64,000 nucleotides of DNA from Streptomyces polyasparticus (GCF_014493765.1 NZ_JACTVJ010000010.1:434001-498000); one strand, 5' to 3'; counted from the first letter of the stretch, positions 26,239 through 36,023 are shown. Notes: a model not told the origin generated them from the letters alone. A program made the numbers and translations.

Positions 26239-26983
26239 CATCGTCCGGAAGTCCCGCAATGATGGCCGCGACGGCCTCTGCCGCACTGTCCAGCTCTTGG
26301 AGCCGTCCGTCGGAGAATCGCACCTGGTAGCCGCCATTTCTGAGCGGCATGGCCGCCGGCAGGTCATGGCAGATGGGCGGCGCGGCCCGGCGGCTGAAAG
26401 TGACCCAGTACATGCTCCGCCCTGGCGACAGGACCCGAAGCCGCTCCTGTTCGAAGGCGGCCTCGACGAGCTCGTGGAGCGCAGTGTCCGGCTTGCGCGC
26501 GGCGGACTCGCGTAGCCGGCGCCATCGCACTGGAATAGCGTCTCCACGCTCATGGGCCTCGGCCAGCTCCCAGGTCCGCAGGAAAGGCCACTGGGTGACG
26601 AGTCCCTGGACCCCGGGATCCTGCAGCCACGCATGCAACGCCCCGACAAGCACGGACAAGTCCGGGGTGCTGCCGGTGGCCATGTGGACATCGTTGTTCC
26701 AGCAGTCGACGACGAAGCTGCGCTCGCTCCGTGCCATCAGTACGTTCGCCGAGTGGCCGTCGGCTTCCACCCGTGCGGCCACCTGGCGCCAGCCTGGTGA
26801 AGATGTCAGCTCGACCGCAAGCCCGAATCCTGCAAGATCGGCCTCCGCCTGCAGGGCATTCTGCAAGGATCCCGCCCGGACGACCTCGGGGTACAGCGTC
26901 AGGTACTCGTGCATGGGATCGTTTGGCGCTGCGTCGCCGACGAGTTGGTCAGACATACGAGCGAGTCTGCCAGGCTGGCGCAT
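26222..26983 (-). CDS. DUF6193-family protein
   Basis: About 253 aa from the ATG at 26983, which has GAGGGG 6 bp upstream; starts at 26989 or 26956 are possible. Landmarks are LAGFGLAVELTSSPGWRQVAARVEADG, RSFVVDCWNNDVHMATG, LVTQWPFLRTWELAEAHERGD and HELVEAAFEQERLRVLSPG. This resembles Streptomyces proteins grouped as DUF6193, sometimes annotated with natural-product loci, but function is unknown. It stands alone between short imperfect repeats (26205 and 27125), suggesting independent acquisition. Confidence 0.68.
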   Translation of the reverse strand: MRQPGRLARMSDQLVGDAAPNDPMHEYLTLYPEVVRAGSLQNALQAEADLAGFGLAVELTSSPGWRQVAARVEADGHSANVLMARSERSFVVDCWNNDVHMATGSTPDLSVLVGALHAWLQDPGVQGLVTQWPFLRTWELAEAHERGDAIPVRWRRLRESAARKPDTALHELVEAAFEQERLRVLSPGRSMYWVTFSRRAAPPICHDLPAAMPLRNGGYQVRFSDGRLQELDSAAEAVAAIIAGLPDDAVSRP

Positions 26984-26989
26984 TGGCAT

Positions 26990-27339
26990 CCCCTCTGCCT
27001 ACGTTCGTAGCCCCTGCCCGGTCCGCTGAAGACCAGAACCCGGCAGCGAAGAGCGGGACCGGGGAAATTTCGAGATCCGGCTCAGGGCCGCCGTAACCGT
27101 GCTCCCCGCCCTGTACAAGGTGAGTTCCCTCCCGCCCGTGAGCCTCAAAACCGCGACACAGGCACGGCGCAGCTTGGGAACCCGGTAACGGCACCGAACC
27201 CGCGAGGGCCGCGACATATACCCCGCCCGGTGACTACATCGGGGACAGCACCCGGGCCGAGATCGTCTACGCGCGGGCGCTGGGCAAGCCCGTGCGGTTC
27301 ACGCATCCCGAAGTCGACCCGGGTGTCTGACCGATCTGT
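26990..27339. other. Gap with repeat and gene remnant
   Basis: 350 bp without an intact gene. It holds the right copy of the repeat that flanks the DUF6193 gene (27125-27161) and a coding remnant at 27229-27330. I see no clear promoter. Confidence 0.45.
27229..27330 (+). pseudogene. C-terminal remnant of a small hypothetical protein
   Basis: The frame reads G-D-Y-I-G-D-S-T-R-A-E-I-V-Y-A-R-A-L-G-K and ends P-V-R-F-T-H-P-E-V-D-P-G-V then TGA. The Y-I-G-(D/E)-S-T-R-x-E-I-x-Y-A pattern is the conserved end of small actinobacterial proteins related to nucleoside 2-deoxyribosyltransferases. No start or N-terminal half is present, so only the 3' end survives. Confidence 0.6.
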
Positions 27340-29085
27340 TCAGTGCTTCGAATCCGTGAGTTGCTCGAACCGCGCCGCGTCCACGTCCAGCATGTGCTGG
27401 GCCTTACCCAGGGCGATGGAGCTGTACGTGCCCGTGGAGCGTGCCTTGCGGAGCTCTTCGGCCTGGACCGCGAGCACGCGCAGGCGCAGCTCGAGGAACT
27501 GATCGCGGGCCTCGGCGCCGAACTTGCGCCGCGAGTCGTCCCCGATCGCCCGTCGCACGTCCAGACGGGCGTCCCTGCGGACGACGTCGATCAGCTGCTG
27601 CGGATACGGCTGCCCCGCATCGTCGGTCAGTGCGGGGTCCTCGAGCAGCTCGGTGGCGGATGCGGCCAGCGTGTTGATAAGGCGTACCCCTTCGTCGCGC
27701 AGTTGCTTCGGATCGTCCGGGGGGATCTCGACCTTGCGGATCAGCGCCGGCAGCGTCAGGCCCTGCAGGAGCAGCGTGGTCGCGGCCACCACGAAGGCGA
27801 TCAGGATCAGCTGGGCGCGGTCCGGAGTGTCCTCGGGCAGGGTCTGCGCGGCCGCCACGGTGATGGCTCCGCGCATGCCGGCCCAGCCGAGGATCAGGCC
27901 GCCGCGCGCGCCGAAGTACTGGTTCACCGTGAACTCGATGTCGGCGGAGCGCTTGGTCACCCGTTGCTTGAAGCGCTCGACCTTCTTCTCCGGCAGTCCG
28001 CGCACCCGTTCGGCGAACTGCGGATCGTCGTCGGGGTTCTCGAGGCGCTGCTGCAGCGCGTCGAGGCGCTCCTTCGACTGGGCGGCCTTCTCCACGTCCC
28101 GCCGCATCCCGCCCACCAGCGGCACGATGAAGAGCAGCCGCGCGAGCATGACGAACGCCGCGGCCACCAGGCCGATGAGCAGCGCGCGCGTGACGCTCAG
28201 ATCCTCCGCGCGCACCTCGTCCACGAGGGTTTTCACGCTAAGACCCATCAGCAGGAACATCCCGCTCTCCAGGAGGAACGCCGCCGTGTGCCAGTTCGTC
28301 GACTCGGCGATCCGGTCGTTCGCCCGCAGATACCGCGGACTCAGGTGCCCCGTGGCCAGGCCCGCGATCACGACGGCGAGGACACCTGAGGCGTGCAGCT
28401 CCTCGGCGGGCAGATAGGCGATGAACGGCACGACGAACGAGATCGCCGTGTTGAGCACCGCGTCATTGAGCAGGGCCCGCACCCGTACGTTCACCACGCC
28501 CACCACCACGCCGACGGCGACCGCCACCACCACCGCGTACAGGAACTCGCCGATCGTGGCCCACAGCGAGAAGGAGCCGGCGAACGCGGCGACGGAGGTG
28601 CGCAGGAGGACCAGCGCCGAGGCGTCGTTGACCAGGCCTTCGCCTTCGAGGACGGTGAGCAGCCGGTGCGGCAGCCCGAGCCGTTTGCCCACGGACGTGG
28701 CCGCGACGGCGTCGGTCGGGCTGATCACCGCGCCGAGCGCGAACGCGGCCGGCCAGCCGATCTCCGGCAGCAGCCAGTGGAACAGCACACCGGCCCCCAG
28801 CGTCGACAACGCCACCAACGTGACGGCCAGTCCGCTGATGGCCTGCAGATCGCGCCGGAAATCGGTGACGGGCATGTTCACCGCGGCCGAGTAAAGCAGC
28901 GGCGGCAGAACCCCGGCGAGGATCAATTCGGGTTCGACGCCGGGATGCGGTACGCCCGGGATGAAGCTGAGGCCGATCCCGACCACCACCAGGCTGAGCG
29001 GTGCCGCGAGTCCGAGCCGTTCGGAGAACGCCGCGACCACGACGATGCTGATCACGCCGAGCACGGCGACAAGAGTGAACTCCAT
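27340..29085 (-). CDS. Na+/H+ antiporter (CPA1/NhaP family)
   Basis: 581 aa with about 12 membrane helices. The ion-binding segment ALGAVISPTDAVAATSVGKRLGLPHRLLTVLEGEGLVNDASALVLL holds the essential Asp and N-D pair. The conserved Arg helix is WAGMRGAITVAAAQTLP. A charged cytoplasmic loop (about residues 335-395) and a C-terminal helical tail of about 110 residues follow. It exchanges protons for sodium or potassium to control pH and salt. Its start lies 3 bp from the stop of the next leftward gene at 29088, so the two are probably co-transcribed. Confidence 0.9.
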   Translation of the reverse strand: MEFTLVAVLGVISIVVVAAFSERLGLAAPLSLVVVGIGLSFIPGVPHPGVEPELILAGVLPPLLYSAAVNMPVTDFRRDLQAISGLAVTLVALSTLGAGVLFHWLLPEIGWPAAFALGAVISPTDAVAATSVGKRLGLPHRLLTVLEGEGLVNDASALVLLRTSVAAFAGSFSLWATIGEFLYAVVVAVAVGVVVGVVNVRVRALLNDAVLNTAISFVVPFIAYLPAEELHASGVLAVVIAGLATGHLSPRYLRANDRIAESTNWHTAAFLLESGMFLLMGLSVKTLVDEVRAEDLSVTRALLIGLVAAAFVMLARLLFIVPLVGGMRRDVEKAAQSKERLDALQQRLENPDDDPQFAERVRGLPEKKVERFKQRVTKRSADIEFTVNQYFGARGGLILGWAGMRGAITVAAAQTLPEDTPDRAQLILIAFVVAATTLLLQGLTLPALIRKVEIPPDDPKQLRDEGVRLINTLAASATELLEDPALTDDAGQPYPQQLIDVVRRDARLDVRRAIGDDSRRKFGAEARDQFLELRLRVLAVQAEELRKARSTGTYSSIALGKAQHMLDVDAARFEQLTDSKH

Positions 29086-29087
29086 GG

Positions 29088-29732
29088 TCAGCCGTGCACC
29101 TTCGCAGCCGCCCCGGCCACCGACTCCACATAGCGCGCGGGCAGTTGCACGAGCCGCGGATGCAGTACGGGGAGCAGTGTGTCGATTTCGGCCACCGTAC
29201 GGTGCGCGGCCTTGGCCACGGACAGGACCGCCTCGCGCACCTCGTCGGCGAAGACGAGATTGCCCTTCGTATCGCCTTGAACGGCGCGGACCAGCGCGAA
29301 GTCCGGGGTGAGCGCGGGCACCGGACCGAACTCGTCGTCACCGAAGAACATCGCCCGCGAACCGTCCTCGGCCGGCTGCCCATGGGTGCCGACCGGGCCC
29401 AGGAAGGTGGGTGTGCCCGCCGCGCTCGCCTGCAGCCGCTGCCTGAGCAGGGCGGGCGCCACGTACTCCGCCGTCACTCCTTCGAGCAGGCCGCCCGGAG
29501 CCTCGCTGTCCACGATCAGCCGCGTCACCTGGCCGCTGCCGAGCCATGTGCGCAGGTGCTCGGTGGCGCGGGCCGCGCCGGGGCAGACCACGGTGAATCC
29601 CCTGGCGGGCAGGGCGCTCAGCGCCGCCACGAGGCTGCCGGGAAAGGCGGCGCCGGATGGGTCGGGCAGGACCAGGGTGCTGCCCGAGGGGATCGAGGAG
29701 ACAGCCGCGGACGCGGTGACCAGTTTGTCCAT
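29088..29732 (-). CDS. CoA-transferase subunit A-like protein
   Basis: About 214 aa if it begins at the ATG at 29732; an upstream ATG at 29810 is possible and neither has a strong ribosome-binding site. It resembles the alpha subunit of 3-oxoacid CoA-transferases: PTFLGPVGTHGQ aligns with the glycine loop, and DFALVRAVQGDTKGNLVFADEVRE with the conserved D-x-A-L-x-x-A-x-x-G-D-x-x-G-N-L. The beta subunit carrying the catalytic Glu is absent nearby, so activity as a transferase is doubtful. It is 2 bp upstream of the antiporter start. Confidence 0.6.
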   Translation of the reverse strand: MDKLVTASAAVSSIPSGSTLVLPDPSGAAFPGSLVAALSALPARGFTVVCPGAARATEHLRTWLGSGQVTRLIVDSEAPGGLLEGVTAEYVAPALLRQRLQASAAGTPTFLGPVGTHGQPAEDGSRAMFFGDDEFGPVPALTPDFALVRAVQGDTKGNLVFADEVREAVLSVAKAAHRTVAEIDTLLPVLHPRLVQLPARYVESVAGAAAKVHG

Positions 29733-29953
29733 GGCCGGATTCTGCGCGACGTGCGCCCGTGACGTGGCCAAGGCCACGGCCGATTTCGTATTTCGATCTG
29801 TCCTACCCATGGCCCCTTGAAGGCTTCTGGTGCATCCTCCGCCCAGCCGGAGAGATCGGCTTGATCGACACGAGCGAACACAGCGCCACCGACCAGCGAA
29901 CAGCAGCGCCCGGGCACCGCCCGTGGAGCGTGATCGATTCGGGAGGGCTCCTC

Positions 29954-31174
29954 ATGGAGTTCGGAATCTTCCTCAACGGGTTCATCCCTGGCATGGCGGC
30001 CCACCACCGCCCGTCGGAACACCTCGCCCTGATGCGGGAGTTGGACATCGCGATCAAGGCGGACAAGCACAACTGGAAGTACGTCTGGTTCGGTGAGCAT
30101 CACTCACTGACGGAGTACAGCCACATGTCCGCACCCGAGGTCGCGATGGGCTATGTCGCCGCCCGTACCGAGCGCATCCACCTCGGCACCGGCATCAACA
30201 GCCTTTCGCCCCGCAAGGAGCACCCGGTGCGCTATGCGGAGCGCGCCGCGATGCTGGACCACATCACCGAAGGACGCTTCGAATGGGGGACGGGCCGAGG
30301 CGCGGGCAGCCATGAGCTGAAGTCCTTCAACATCATGGACCCCTCGTCCACCAAGGCCGAGTGGGACGAGGTCGCTCCCGAGATCGTGCGGATGTGGGAG
30401 CAGTACGACTACGAGTTCCACGGCGAGCACTTCACGGTGCCCACGCCGCACAACATCCTGCCGAAGCCGTACGGGCACTCGCACCCCCCGATCTGGATGG
30501 CCTGCGGCAACCCGCCGTCCTTCGCCAAGGCGGGCTCGCTGGGCATCGGTGCGATCGCCTTCAACTTCGAGCCGATCTTCGAACTGAAGGGTCGTATCGA
30601 CCAGTACAAGGAGGCGGCCGCCGACCCGAAGCAGATACTCGGCGACTTCCAGAACAACAACGTGATGATGACGAACACCGTCATCTGCCTCAACGACCGC
30701 AAGCGGGCCCGTGAGATCGCCATGCACGCCGGTCTGGGATACCTGATCACGCTGGTGAACCTGTACCACGACACCATGCCCAAGTCGATGGACGAGCGGA
30801 CCTGGCCGACCCCGCCGATCGCCTTCAGCGACCTCGGCGGCGACGAGATCCTCGACGAGATCATCAAGGCCGGCCTGATGCTCTGCGGCACCCCCGACGA
30901 GGTCTGCGAGCAGGTGGCCGCGTACCAGACGGTCGGCTGCGACCAGCTGGTCTTCGGCATGACCGGCGGCATGACCTTCGACGAGCACCTCGAGATGATC
31001 GAGCTCTTCGGCGACAAGGTGATCCCCGAGTTCGACTCCAACCCGGAGCACTCCACGTCGATCTACCGCCGCAACGCGGCAGGACCGAAGTACCCCTCGC
31101 ACAACAACCCGGTCCCCGAGGACCTCAAGCACACGGTGCTCCCGCCGAGTGCGATCCTGCCGCTGGAGTCCTGA
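29954..31174 (+). CDS. LLM-class flavin-dependent oxidoreductase
   Basis: 406 aa from the ATG at 29954 with a GGGAGGG site. A bacterial luciferase-like TIM barrel is shown by MEFGIFLNGFIPG, WKYVWFGEHHSLTEYSHMSAPEVAMGYVAARTERIHLGTGIN and ERAAMLDHITEGRFEWGTGRG. It would use FMNH2 or F420H2 to oxidise or reduce an unknown organic substrate. It stands alone between the CoA-transferase-like gene and a PL8 lyase. Confidence 0.87.
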   Translation: MEFGIFLNGFIPGMAAHHRPSEHLALMRELDIAIKADKHNWKYVWFGEHHSLTEYSHMSAPEVAMGYVAARTERIHLGTGINSLSPRKEHPVRYAERAAMLDHITEGRFEWGTGRGAGSHELKSFNIMDPSSTKAEWDEVAPEIVRMWEQYDYEFHGEHFTVPTPHNILPKPYGHSHPPIWMACGNPPSFAKAGSLGIGAIAFNFEPIFELKGRIDQYKEAAADPKQILGDFQNNNVMMTNTVICLNDRKRAREIAMHAGLGYLITLVNLYHDTMPKSMDERTWPTPPIAFSDLGGDEILDEIIKAGLMLCGTPDEVCEQVAAYQTVGCDQLVFGMTGGMTFDEHLEMIELFGDKVIPEFDSNPEHSTSIYRRNAAGPKYPSHNNPVPEDLKHTVLPPSAILPLES

Positions 31175-31305
31175 ACGCCGGAGCCCTCGCCGACTGAACC
31201 GCCTGCTCAGGTACGGCTGTTGCGTGCACGCCCTCTTGTTGCGCACGGGCATCACTGGTTGACTCCGCGCCGCCAGCTGATGCCCGTACCGCCGAAGGAC
31301 GTGCC

Positions 31306-33846
31306 ATGGAACTCACCCGCAGACGGCTGATGTCCGCCCTCTCGGCGGCCGGACTGCTCGCGGTCCTTCCCGCGCGCCAGGCAGGCGCCGCCGTAAGGAG
31401 CGCACGCGTGGCCGAGGGGAGTGCGCGGCTGCTCGCGAACACGGTCGCGGTGTTCGCGGGCACCGCCGAAACCAACGCCCGTCCGGAGGCCGCCGCCAAG
31501 CTCGCCGCGATGGTGGCGACGGCGAAGGCCGGCCTGAAGTCCATGGACCAGGCGGGCCCCGGCGAACTCTTCGCCGGGCTCGCGCTCGGCACCAACGACG
31601 CCAACCTCAACACCGCCTACCGGCAGCTCTACGAGATAGCCCTGGCCACGCGTGCTCCCGGCAGCGAGCTCCTCGACGACGCGGCCGTGCAGCGGCGCGT
31701 GCTCGACGGCCTGGTCTGGCTGCACGAGCGGTACTACGGCGACCAGTCGAAGGGCTACTACGGCAACTGGTTCCACTGGGAGATCGGCATCTCCCAGTCC
31801 GTCACCAAGACGCTGGTGCTGCTCGCGGACTCCCTCGCCGGCCACCCGGACCTGCTCACCATGTACGTCGCGTCGATGGACGCCTATCTGCGCAACGGCC
31901 TCGACGGCGACGTGAACCTGGACTCCCGCTTCCACACGGGCGCCAACCTGGCCGACATCACCACCAACCGCATCCTGCAAGGCGCGCTCCTGGGCGACGA
32001 GAACCGCATCCGCAAGGCCCTGACCGACCAGCTGACCGTGTTCGTCACCATCGACCCGTACCACCTGCAGCACAACGTCACCGACGGGCACTATGCGGAC
32101 GGTTCGTTCATCCAGCACGGCTCGGTCGCGTACACGGGCTCGTACGGCAAGGGGCTGCTCACCCGGGTCGTGCAGACGCTGAAGATCCTGGACGGCTCGG
32201 GCTTCGCGCACGGCGAGGAGCTGGTGCCGACGGTCTTCTCCTGGGTGCGTGACGGTTTCGCGCCGCTCATCTTCGAAGGCTGGATGATGGAGATCGTCAA
32301 GGGGCGCGCGGTCTCCCGCACTGCCAGCGGGTACGCGGACGTGACCGTGATCGTCGAAGCGGTCGTCGACCTCGCCTCGCTGGCACCGCAGGCCGAGGCG
32401 AAGGCGCTGCGGCAGTACGTGAAGTACCTCCGCACCACGTCCAAGGCGCCGCTCGATCCGGCGGCCTTCGTCTCCCCGGTCAGCGTGGTGCGGTACGCGG
32501 ACATCATGGCGGACAGCGCACTGACCCCGGCCGACCTCGGCCCCGCGGCCCGCAGCGTCGCCTTCAACGCGATGGACAAGACCGTGCACCGCAGGCCCGG
32601 CTACGCCTTCGCGCTGGCGCGCTCGTCCTCGCGCATCAGCAAGTACGAGTACATGAGCGGCGAGAACCTGATGCCCTGGTTCCAGGGCGAGGGCGCGCAC
32701 TACGTCTATCTCGCCGGCCAGGACCAGACCGAGGCCTTCGGCGTCGACTACTACACGACCGTCTCGCCGTACGGCCTGGCCGGGGTCACCGCTCCGGTCG
32801 AACAGCGGCGTACGGTCCCGGAGTTGTACGGGAAGCCGTACTACGACAATCCGGGCCACCCGCTGAACTTCACGCCCTCGTCGGAATCGCAGAACGCCTA
32901 CGTCTACTTCCCGCGCGGCCTCGCCGACCACTCCGGGGGCGTCGTGCTCGGCGCTTACGGGGCGGTGGCGATGGTGCAGTCCAGTGATGTGGGCGTACGG
33001 GACCGGGAGTTGCTGCCCGCGGATTTCGTCGTCTACCGCAACGCGACGGCCACCAAGTCGTGGTTCCTGTTCGACGAGGAGATCGTGGTGCTCGCGGCGG
33101 GCGTCGGCGGGGGAGAGGGGCGCGCGGCGACGACGACGGTGGACGCGCGCACGGCACGCTCCGGCGAAGCGGTGACGGTCACGGGCGGACGCCGCGACGG
33201 TGAGCCCTTCACGGGGCCGGGGGAGGCGGAACTCTCCTGGCTGCGCTGGGCGAACGGCACCCGCGGCAGCGCGGTCGGCTATGTGTTCCTGCAGGGCGGC
33301 CCCGTGCGTGTCGGACTGGAAAATGTGACGCGCAGTCGGCGTGTCGTCCGTACATCCAATCCCGACACGCCCGTCACACGCTCGGTCTTCTCGGCGACGT
33401 ACGACCACGCGGCCGGAACCGAACCGGCCGTGCTGGCCTACATGTTGCTGCCGGGCGCCTCCGATGCCGCCCTGCGCTCGTACCCGGAGCGAGGCCCTGT
33501 ACGGATCCTGTCGAACTCGCCGAACCTGCAGGCCGTGGAGCACACAGGCCTGCATCTGATCGGCCTCAACTCCTTTGCGCAGGGCCGTCATCGGGCTGCC
33601 GGTGTCGGCGTGGACGGTCCCGCCTCGGTGCTCGTCCGGCGGCACGGCCGCGGCCGTACGTCGATCGCGGTGGCGGACCCGACGACGCGGCGCAGCACCG
33701 TCTCGGTGATCCTGTACGGTCGCCGGCTCCGCCTCGGCGAGGGCGACGAGGCGGTCCGCGTCAGCCCGGTGCCGGGCGGCACCCGCGTGGACGTCGATGT
33801 CCACCAGGCCTACGGCCGGAGCTTCACGGCGACGCTGCTGGATTGA
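31306..33846 (+). CDS. Secreted polysaccharide lyase family 8
   Basis: 846 aa, with a Tat-type signal (ELTRRRLMSALSAAGLLAVLPA). The alpha/alpha-toroid holds the catalytic Asn region GNWFHWEIGIS (about 150-160) and the His/Tyr region DGSFIQHGSVAYTGSYGKG (about 262-280). The beta-sandwich C-terminal half begins near SSSRISKYEYMSGENLMPWFQGEGAHYVY. Family members cleave hyaluronate, chondroitin or xanthan by beta-elimination; the substrate is not resolved here. Its 3' end overlaps the convergent phosphatase remnant by 23 bp. Confidence 0.88.
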   Translation: MELTRRRLMSALSAAGLLAVLPARQAGAAVRSARVAEGSARLLANTVAVFAGTAETNARPEAAAKLAAMVATAKAGLKSMDQAGPGELFAGLALGTNDANLNTAYRQLYEIALATRAPGSELLDDAAVQRRVLDGLVWLHERYYGDQSKGYYGNWFHWEIGISQSVTKTLVLLADSLAGHPDLLTMYVASMDAYLRNGLDGDVNLDSRFHTGANLADITTNRILQGALLGDENRIRKALTDQLTVFVTIDPYHLQHNVTDGHYADGSFIQHGSVAYTGSYGKGLLTRVVQTLKILDGSGFAHGEELVPTVFSWVRDGFAPLIFEGWMMEIVKGRAVSRTASGYADVTVIVEAVVDLASLAPQAEAKALRQYVKYLRTTSKAPLDPAAFVSPVSVVRYADIMADSALTPADLGPAARSVAFNAMDKTVHRRPGYAFALARSSSRISKYEYMSGENLMPWFQGEGAHYVYLAGQDQTEAFGVDYYTTVSPYGLAGVTAPVEQRRTVPELYGKPYYDNPGHPLNFTPSSESQNAYVYFPRGLADHSGGVVLGAYGAVAMVQSSDVGVRDRELLPADFVVYRNATATKSWFLFDEEIVVLAAGVGGGEGRAATTTVDARTARSGEAVTVTGGRRDGEPFTGPGEAELSWLRWANGTRGSAVGYVFLQGGPVRVGLENVTRSRRVVRTSNPDTPVTRSVFSATYDHAAGTEPAVLAYMLLPGASDAALRSYPERGPVRILSNSPNLQAVEHTGLHLIGLNSFAQGRHRAAGVGVDGPASVLVRRHGRGRTSIAVADPTTRRSTVSVILYGRRLRLGEGDEAVRVSPVPGGTRVDVDVHQAYGRSFTATLLD

Positions 33847-34264
33847 GCAGGCGGCGGGTGTCGCCGAGGGCGGCGATCTGCCGGTTGTGGAACCAGTCGT
33901 CCTCGCGGAGCGTCGTGATGCTGCCGGCGGGCGCCCGGAAGCTGACGTAACCGGTCGCTTCGTACGGCATCCCGATCCATGCCGCGAGGACGAAGGTCAG
34001 GGTTCCGCCGTGGGTCACGACGATCTGCTGCCGGGCGGGCCTTCGCAGGATGTCCTCGGTCGCCTCGTACACCCTCCGCACCCACTGGGCCTTGGTCTGC
34101 GCGCCCTCGATCCCTTCGTCGTGTTCCAGGCGTTCGCCGGCGGCGGGCGGCGGCACGAACCGCCGGTCGAGCCACTCCTGCGGCCGGCCGCCCGCCTCCC
34201 CGTACGACTTCTCCCGCAGCCGCGGGTCGTGCACGACCGCCACCCCGAACGCTTCGGACGGTGC
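33824..34264 (-). pseudogene. Histidine phosphatase lacking its N-terminal catalytic half
   Basis: About 146 codons survive: F-G-V-A-V-V-H-D-P-R-L-R-E-K-S-Y-G-E-A-G, then WLDRRFVPPP, and IVVTHGGTLTFVLAAWIG with the second catalytic His. The RHG motif and first about 60 residues of the family are missing, and the 73 bp up to the upstream NUDIX gene do not encode them. No start codon with a ribosome-binding site is in frame. A 5' deletion is the simplest explanation. Confidence 0.72.
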
Positions 34265-34337
34265 CCATGGGGGCCTTTCCGGCGGGGGTCTCAAGGTTGA
34301 GGCGGGGTCTCTGGGTTGCGGAGGAGCCGGGCCTGCG

Positions 34338-34829
34338 TCAGAGGCCCAGAGCCACCGGATGCTCCGGCACGCCATGCGTGAGCAGGGCGGTCAGGGGAGT
34401 GACCAGGTCACGTGGGGCGAAGACGCCGGGGCCGCGGTGGCCGGCGATCTCCTGGACGGTCCACCAGCGGAATTCCGCGATTCCCTCGGCGGCCAGCTGC
34501 TCCGCGGTGAAGCTGCCGGACGCGTCGAACGGGTGGGTGCGGACGAGGAAGTAGTCCTGGAGCGCCCCGTCGTACCCGGGGTCGTGACCCGTCGAGACGA
34601 CCGTGCGACGCCATACGTGCGCAGGCTCGTGGTCGAGCTTCAGGCCGACCTCTTCGAGCAGCTCGCGGCGCAGCGCCTCGCGCACGGTTTCCCCGGGCTC
34701 GACGCCACCGCCGGGCGTCGCCCACACCACCCAGTCCGGGTTGTCGAAACGGCACAGGAGGATCCGGTCGTCGGGGTCGAGGATGACGCCGCGCGCGGAG
34801 TGACGAAGATGCAACTGAGACATCGCCAA
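34338..34829 (-). CDS. NUDIX hydrolase
   Basis: 163 aa. The Nudix box is complete: GGGVEPGETVREALRRELLEEVGL (about residues 39-62), including the R-E-L-L-E-E-V-G metal-binding end. The preceding VILDPDDRILLCRFDNPDWVVWATP is the usual strand. It hydrolyses a nucleoside-diphosphate-linked substrate of unknown identity. The phosphatase remnant lies directly downstream on the same strand, as in some MutT-phosphatase pairs. Confidence 0.9.
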   Translation of the reverse strand: MAMSQLHLRHSARGVILDPDDRILLCRFDNPDWVVWATPGGGVEPGETVREALRRELLEEVGLKLDHEPAHVWRRTVVSTGHDPGYDGALQDYFLVRTHPFDASGSFTAEQLAAEGIAEFRWWTVQEIAGHRGPGVFAPRDLVTPLTALLTHGVPEHPVALGL

Positions 34830-34951
34830 ACCCTATCGGGACCTGACAACTCGTCGGCGGGACCACCTTTCGCGGACAGCGGCCGAACGTTCCGTACCTC
34901 TGCTCCGTCCAAGCGGTGAACACCAGGAGATGCGGGAAACGGGGGAGCGGA

Positions 34952-35821
34952 ATGCGTTCTGGCAGAGGGATTGCGGCCGTCGTGGCGGGGATCGTCGTGC
35001 TGTGCGGCTGCGGTGGCGTGGACGTGTCGGAAGGCCTGGTCACCGAGGCCGCAAGCTCCGCGTCGCCTTCGTACGACGGACCGTTGAAGGCGCCCACGCC
35101 CGACTGGGTCGAGGAGGACAGCCCGCTGGAGGGCGGGGGCGCGGCGCTGCTCACCCTGGAGTGCTCCGGGGATCCGCTCCAGGCGGGGGCCGCCCACGAC
35201 TTGGGGAGCACCGTGAGCCAGGAGACGCCCGAAGCCGCGCTGCAGAAGCATCTGGACGACAACCAGTTCTGGAAGATCGCCCCACAGCGCGGCTACCGCG
35301 TCGAGAAGCGGGAGGACGAGCGTGTGCTGTTCTCGTACGACATCGACGGCCGCACCCGAGTCGGAATGATCACCGCCGAAGGTCTTGAGGGCAAGGACGG
35401 CTGGACCGTCGAGACCTTCGCGCTGTGCGACCCGTCGGAGTACGCGGAGCGCGAGCGCGCCGACCTCGACATGAAGGTGTGGTCCGACGCACAGGGGCGC
35501 GCGGTGGACACCCGCAAGGTGCACAGCGCGATGGGCCCCGAGCACTGCGACTGGCAGTCGGCCGAGTTCCTCACTCTGGGAGAGGGGAGGGACGCGCCGT
35601 CCTACTACCGCGACCCCGAAGGCGCGCTGGCGGGCATCGACCGGCTCCACTTCCCCTACGACGGCGATACGCGGCTGCCGTCCGACGCGGTCGACACCGG
35701 CTGGCGCCAGGACGGGCGCGAACTGTGGCTGGCCGCGGACAAGAAGAGCGCCTATGTACGGGTGGACGGCGGAACGGTGGAGCGCTGGTCCGGCAGCAGC
35801 GAACGGATCCTCTGCATGTGA
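34952..35821 (+). CDS. Lipoprotein of unknown function
   Basis: 289 aa from the ATG at 34952, behind GGGGGAG; a GTG at 34916 is a weaker alternative. The signal GIAAVVAGIVVLCGC-G ends in a lipobox Cys. The mature protein is acidic with several Cys (LLTLECSGD, FALCDPSEY, GPEHCDWQS, RILCM), which suggests an extracellular disulfide-bonded fold. I do not recognise a catalytic family. Confidence 0.75.
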   Translation: MRSGRGIAAVVAGIVVLCGCGGVDVSEGLVTEAASSASPSYDGPLKAPTPDWVEEDSPLEGGGAALLTLECSGDPLQAGAAHDLGSTVSQETPEAALQKHLDDNQFWKIAPQRGYRVEKREDERVLFSYDIDGRTRVGMITAEGLEGKDGWTVETFALCDPSEYAERERADLDMKVWSDAQGRAVDTRKVHSAMGPEHCDWQSAEFLTLGEGRDAPSYYRDPEGALAGIDRLHFPYDGDTRLPSDAVDTGWRQDGRELWLAADKKSAYVRVDGGTVERWSGSSERILCM

Positions 35822-36023
35822 CCGGCCCGCACCCGGCCGGGGGACGGTGTACGGCCAACCGTGGGCGTGTGTTCCATCGTTCGGGGGGCCCGAGGTGCGG
35901 GCTTCGGCGTGTTGCGTTCGGCTGGACGTGGCACCCGCAAGCGGCGGGCTGCCGCACGAGGTGCCAACGCTGTGACTCGGTCAGTCCGGGGGCAAAGGGC
36001 ACAGGACTGAGACGAGGTACGCC

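Noticed and set aside
29088-29732. Complete 3-oxoacid CoA-transferase
   Set aside because: Only an alpha-subunit-like protein is present; no beta subunit with the catalytic Glu is nearby.
31306-33846. PL8 lyase as part of the PL14 uptake locus
   Set aside because: It lies about 5 kb away beyond a terminator and unrelated genes, has its own upstream region and no shared GAATTCATTC operator.
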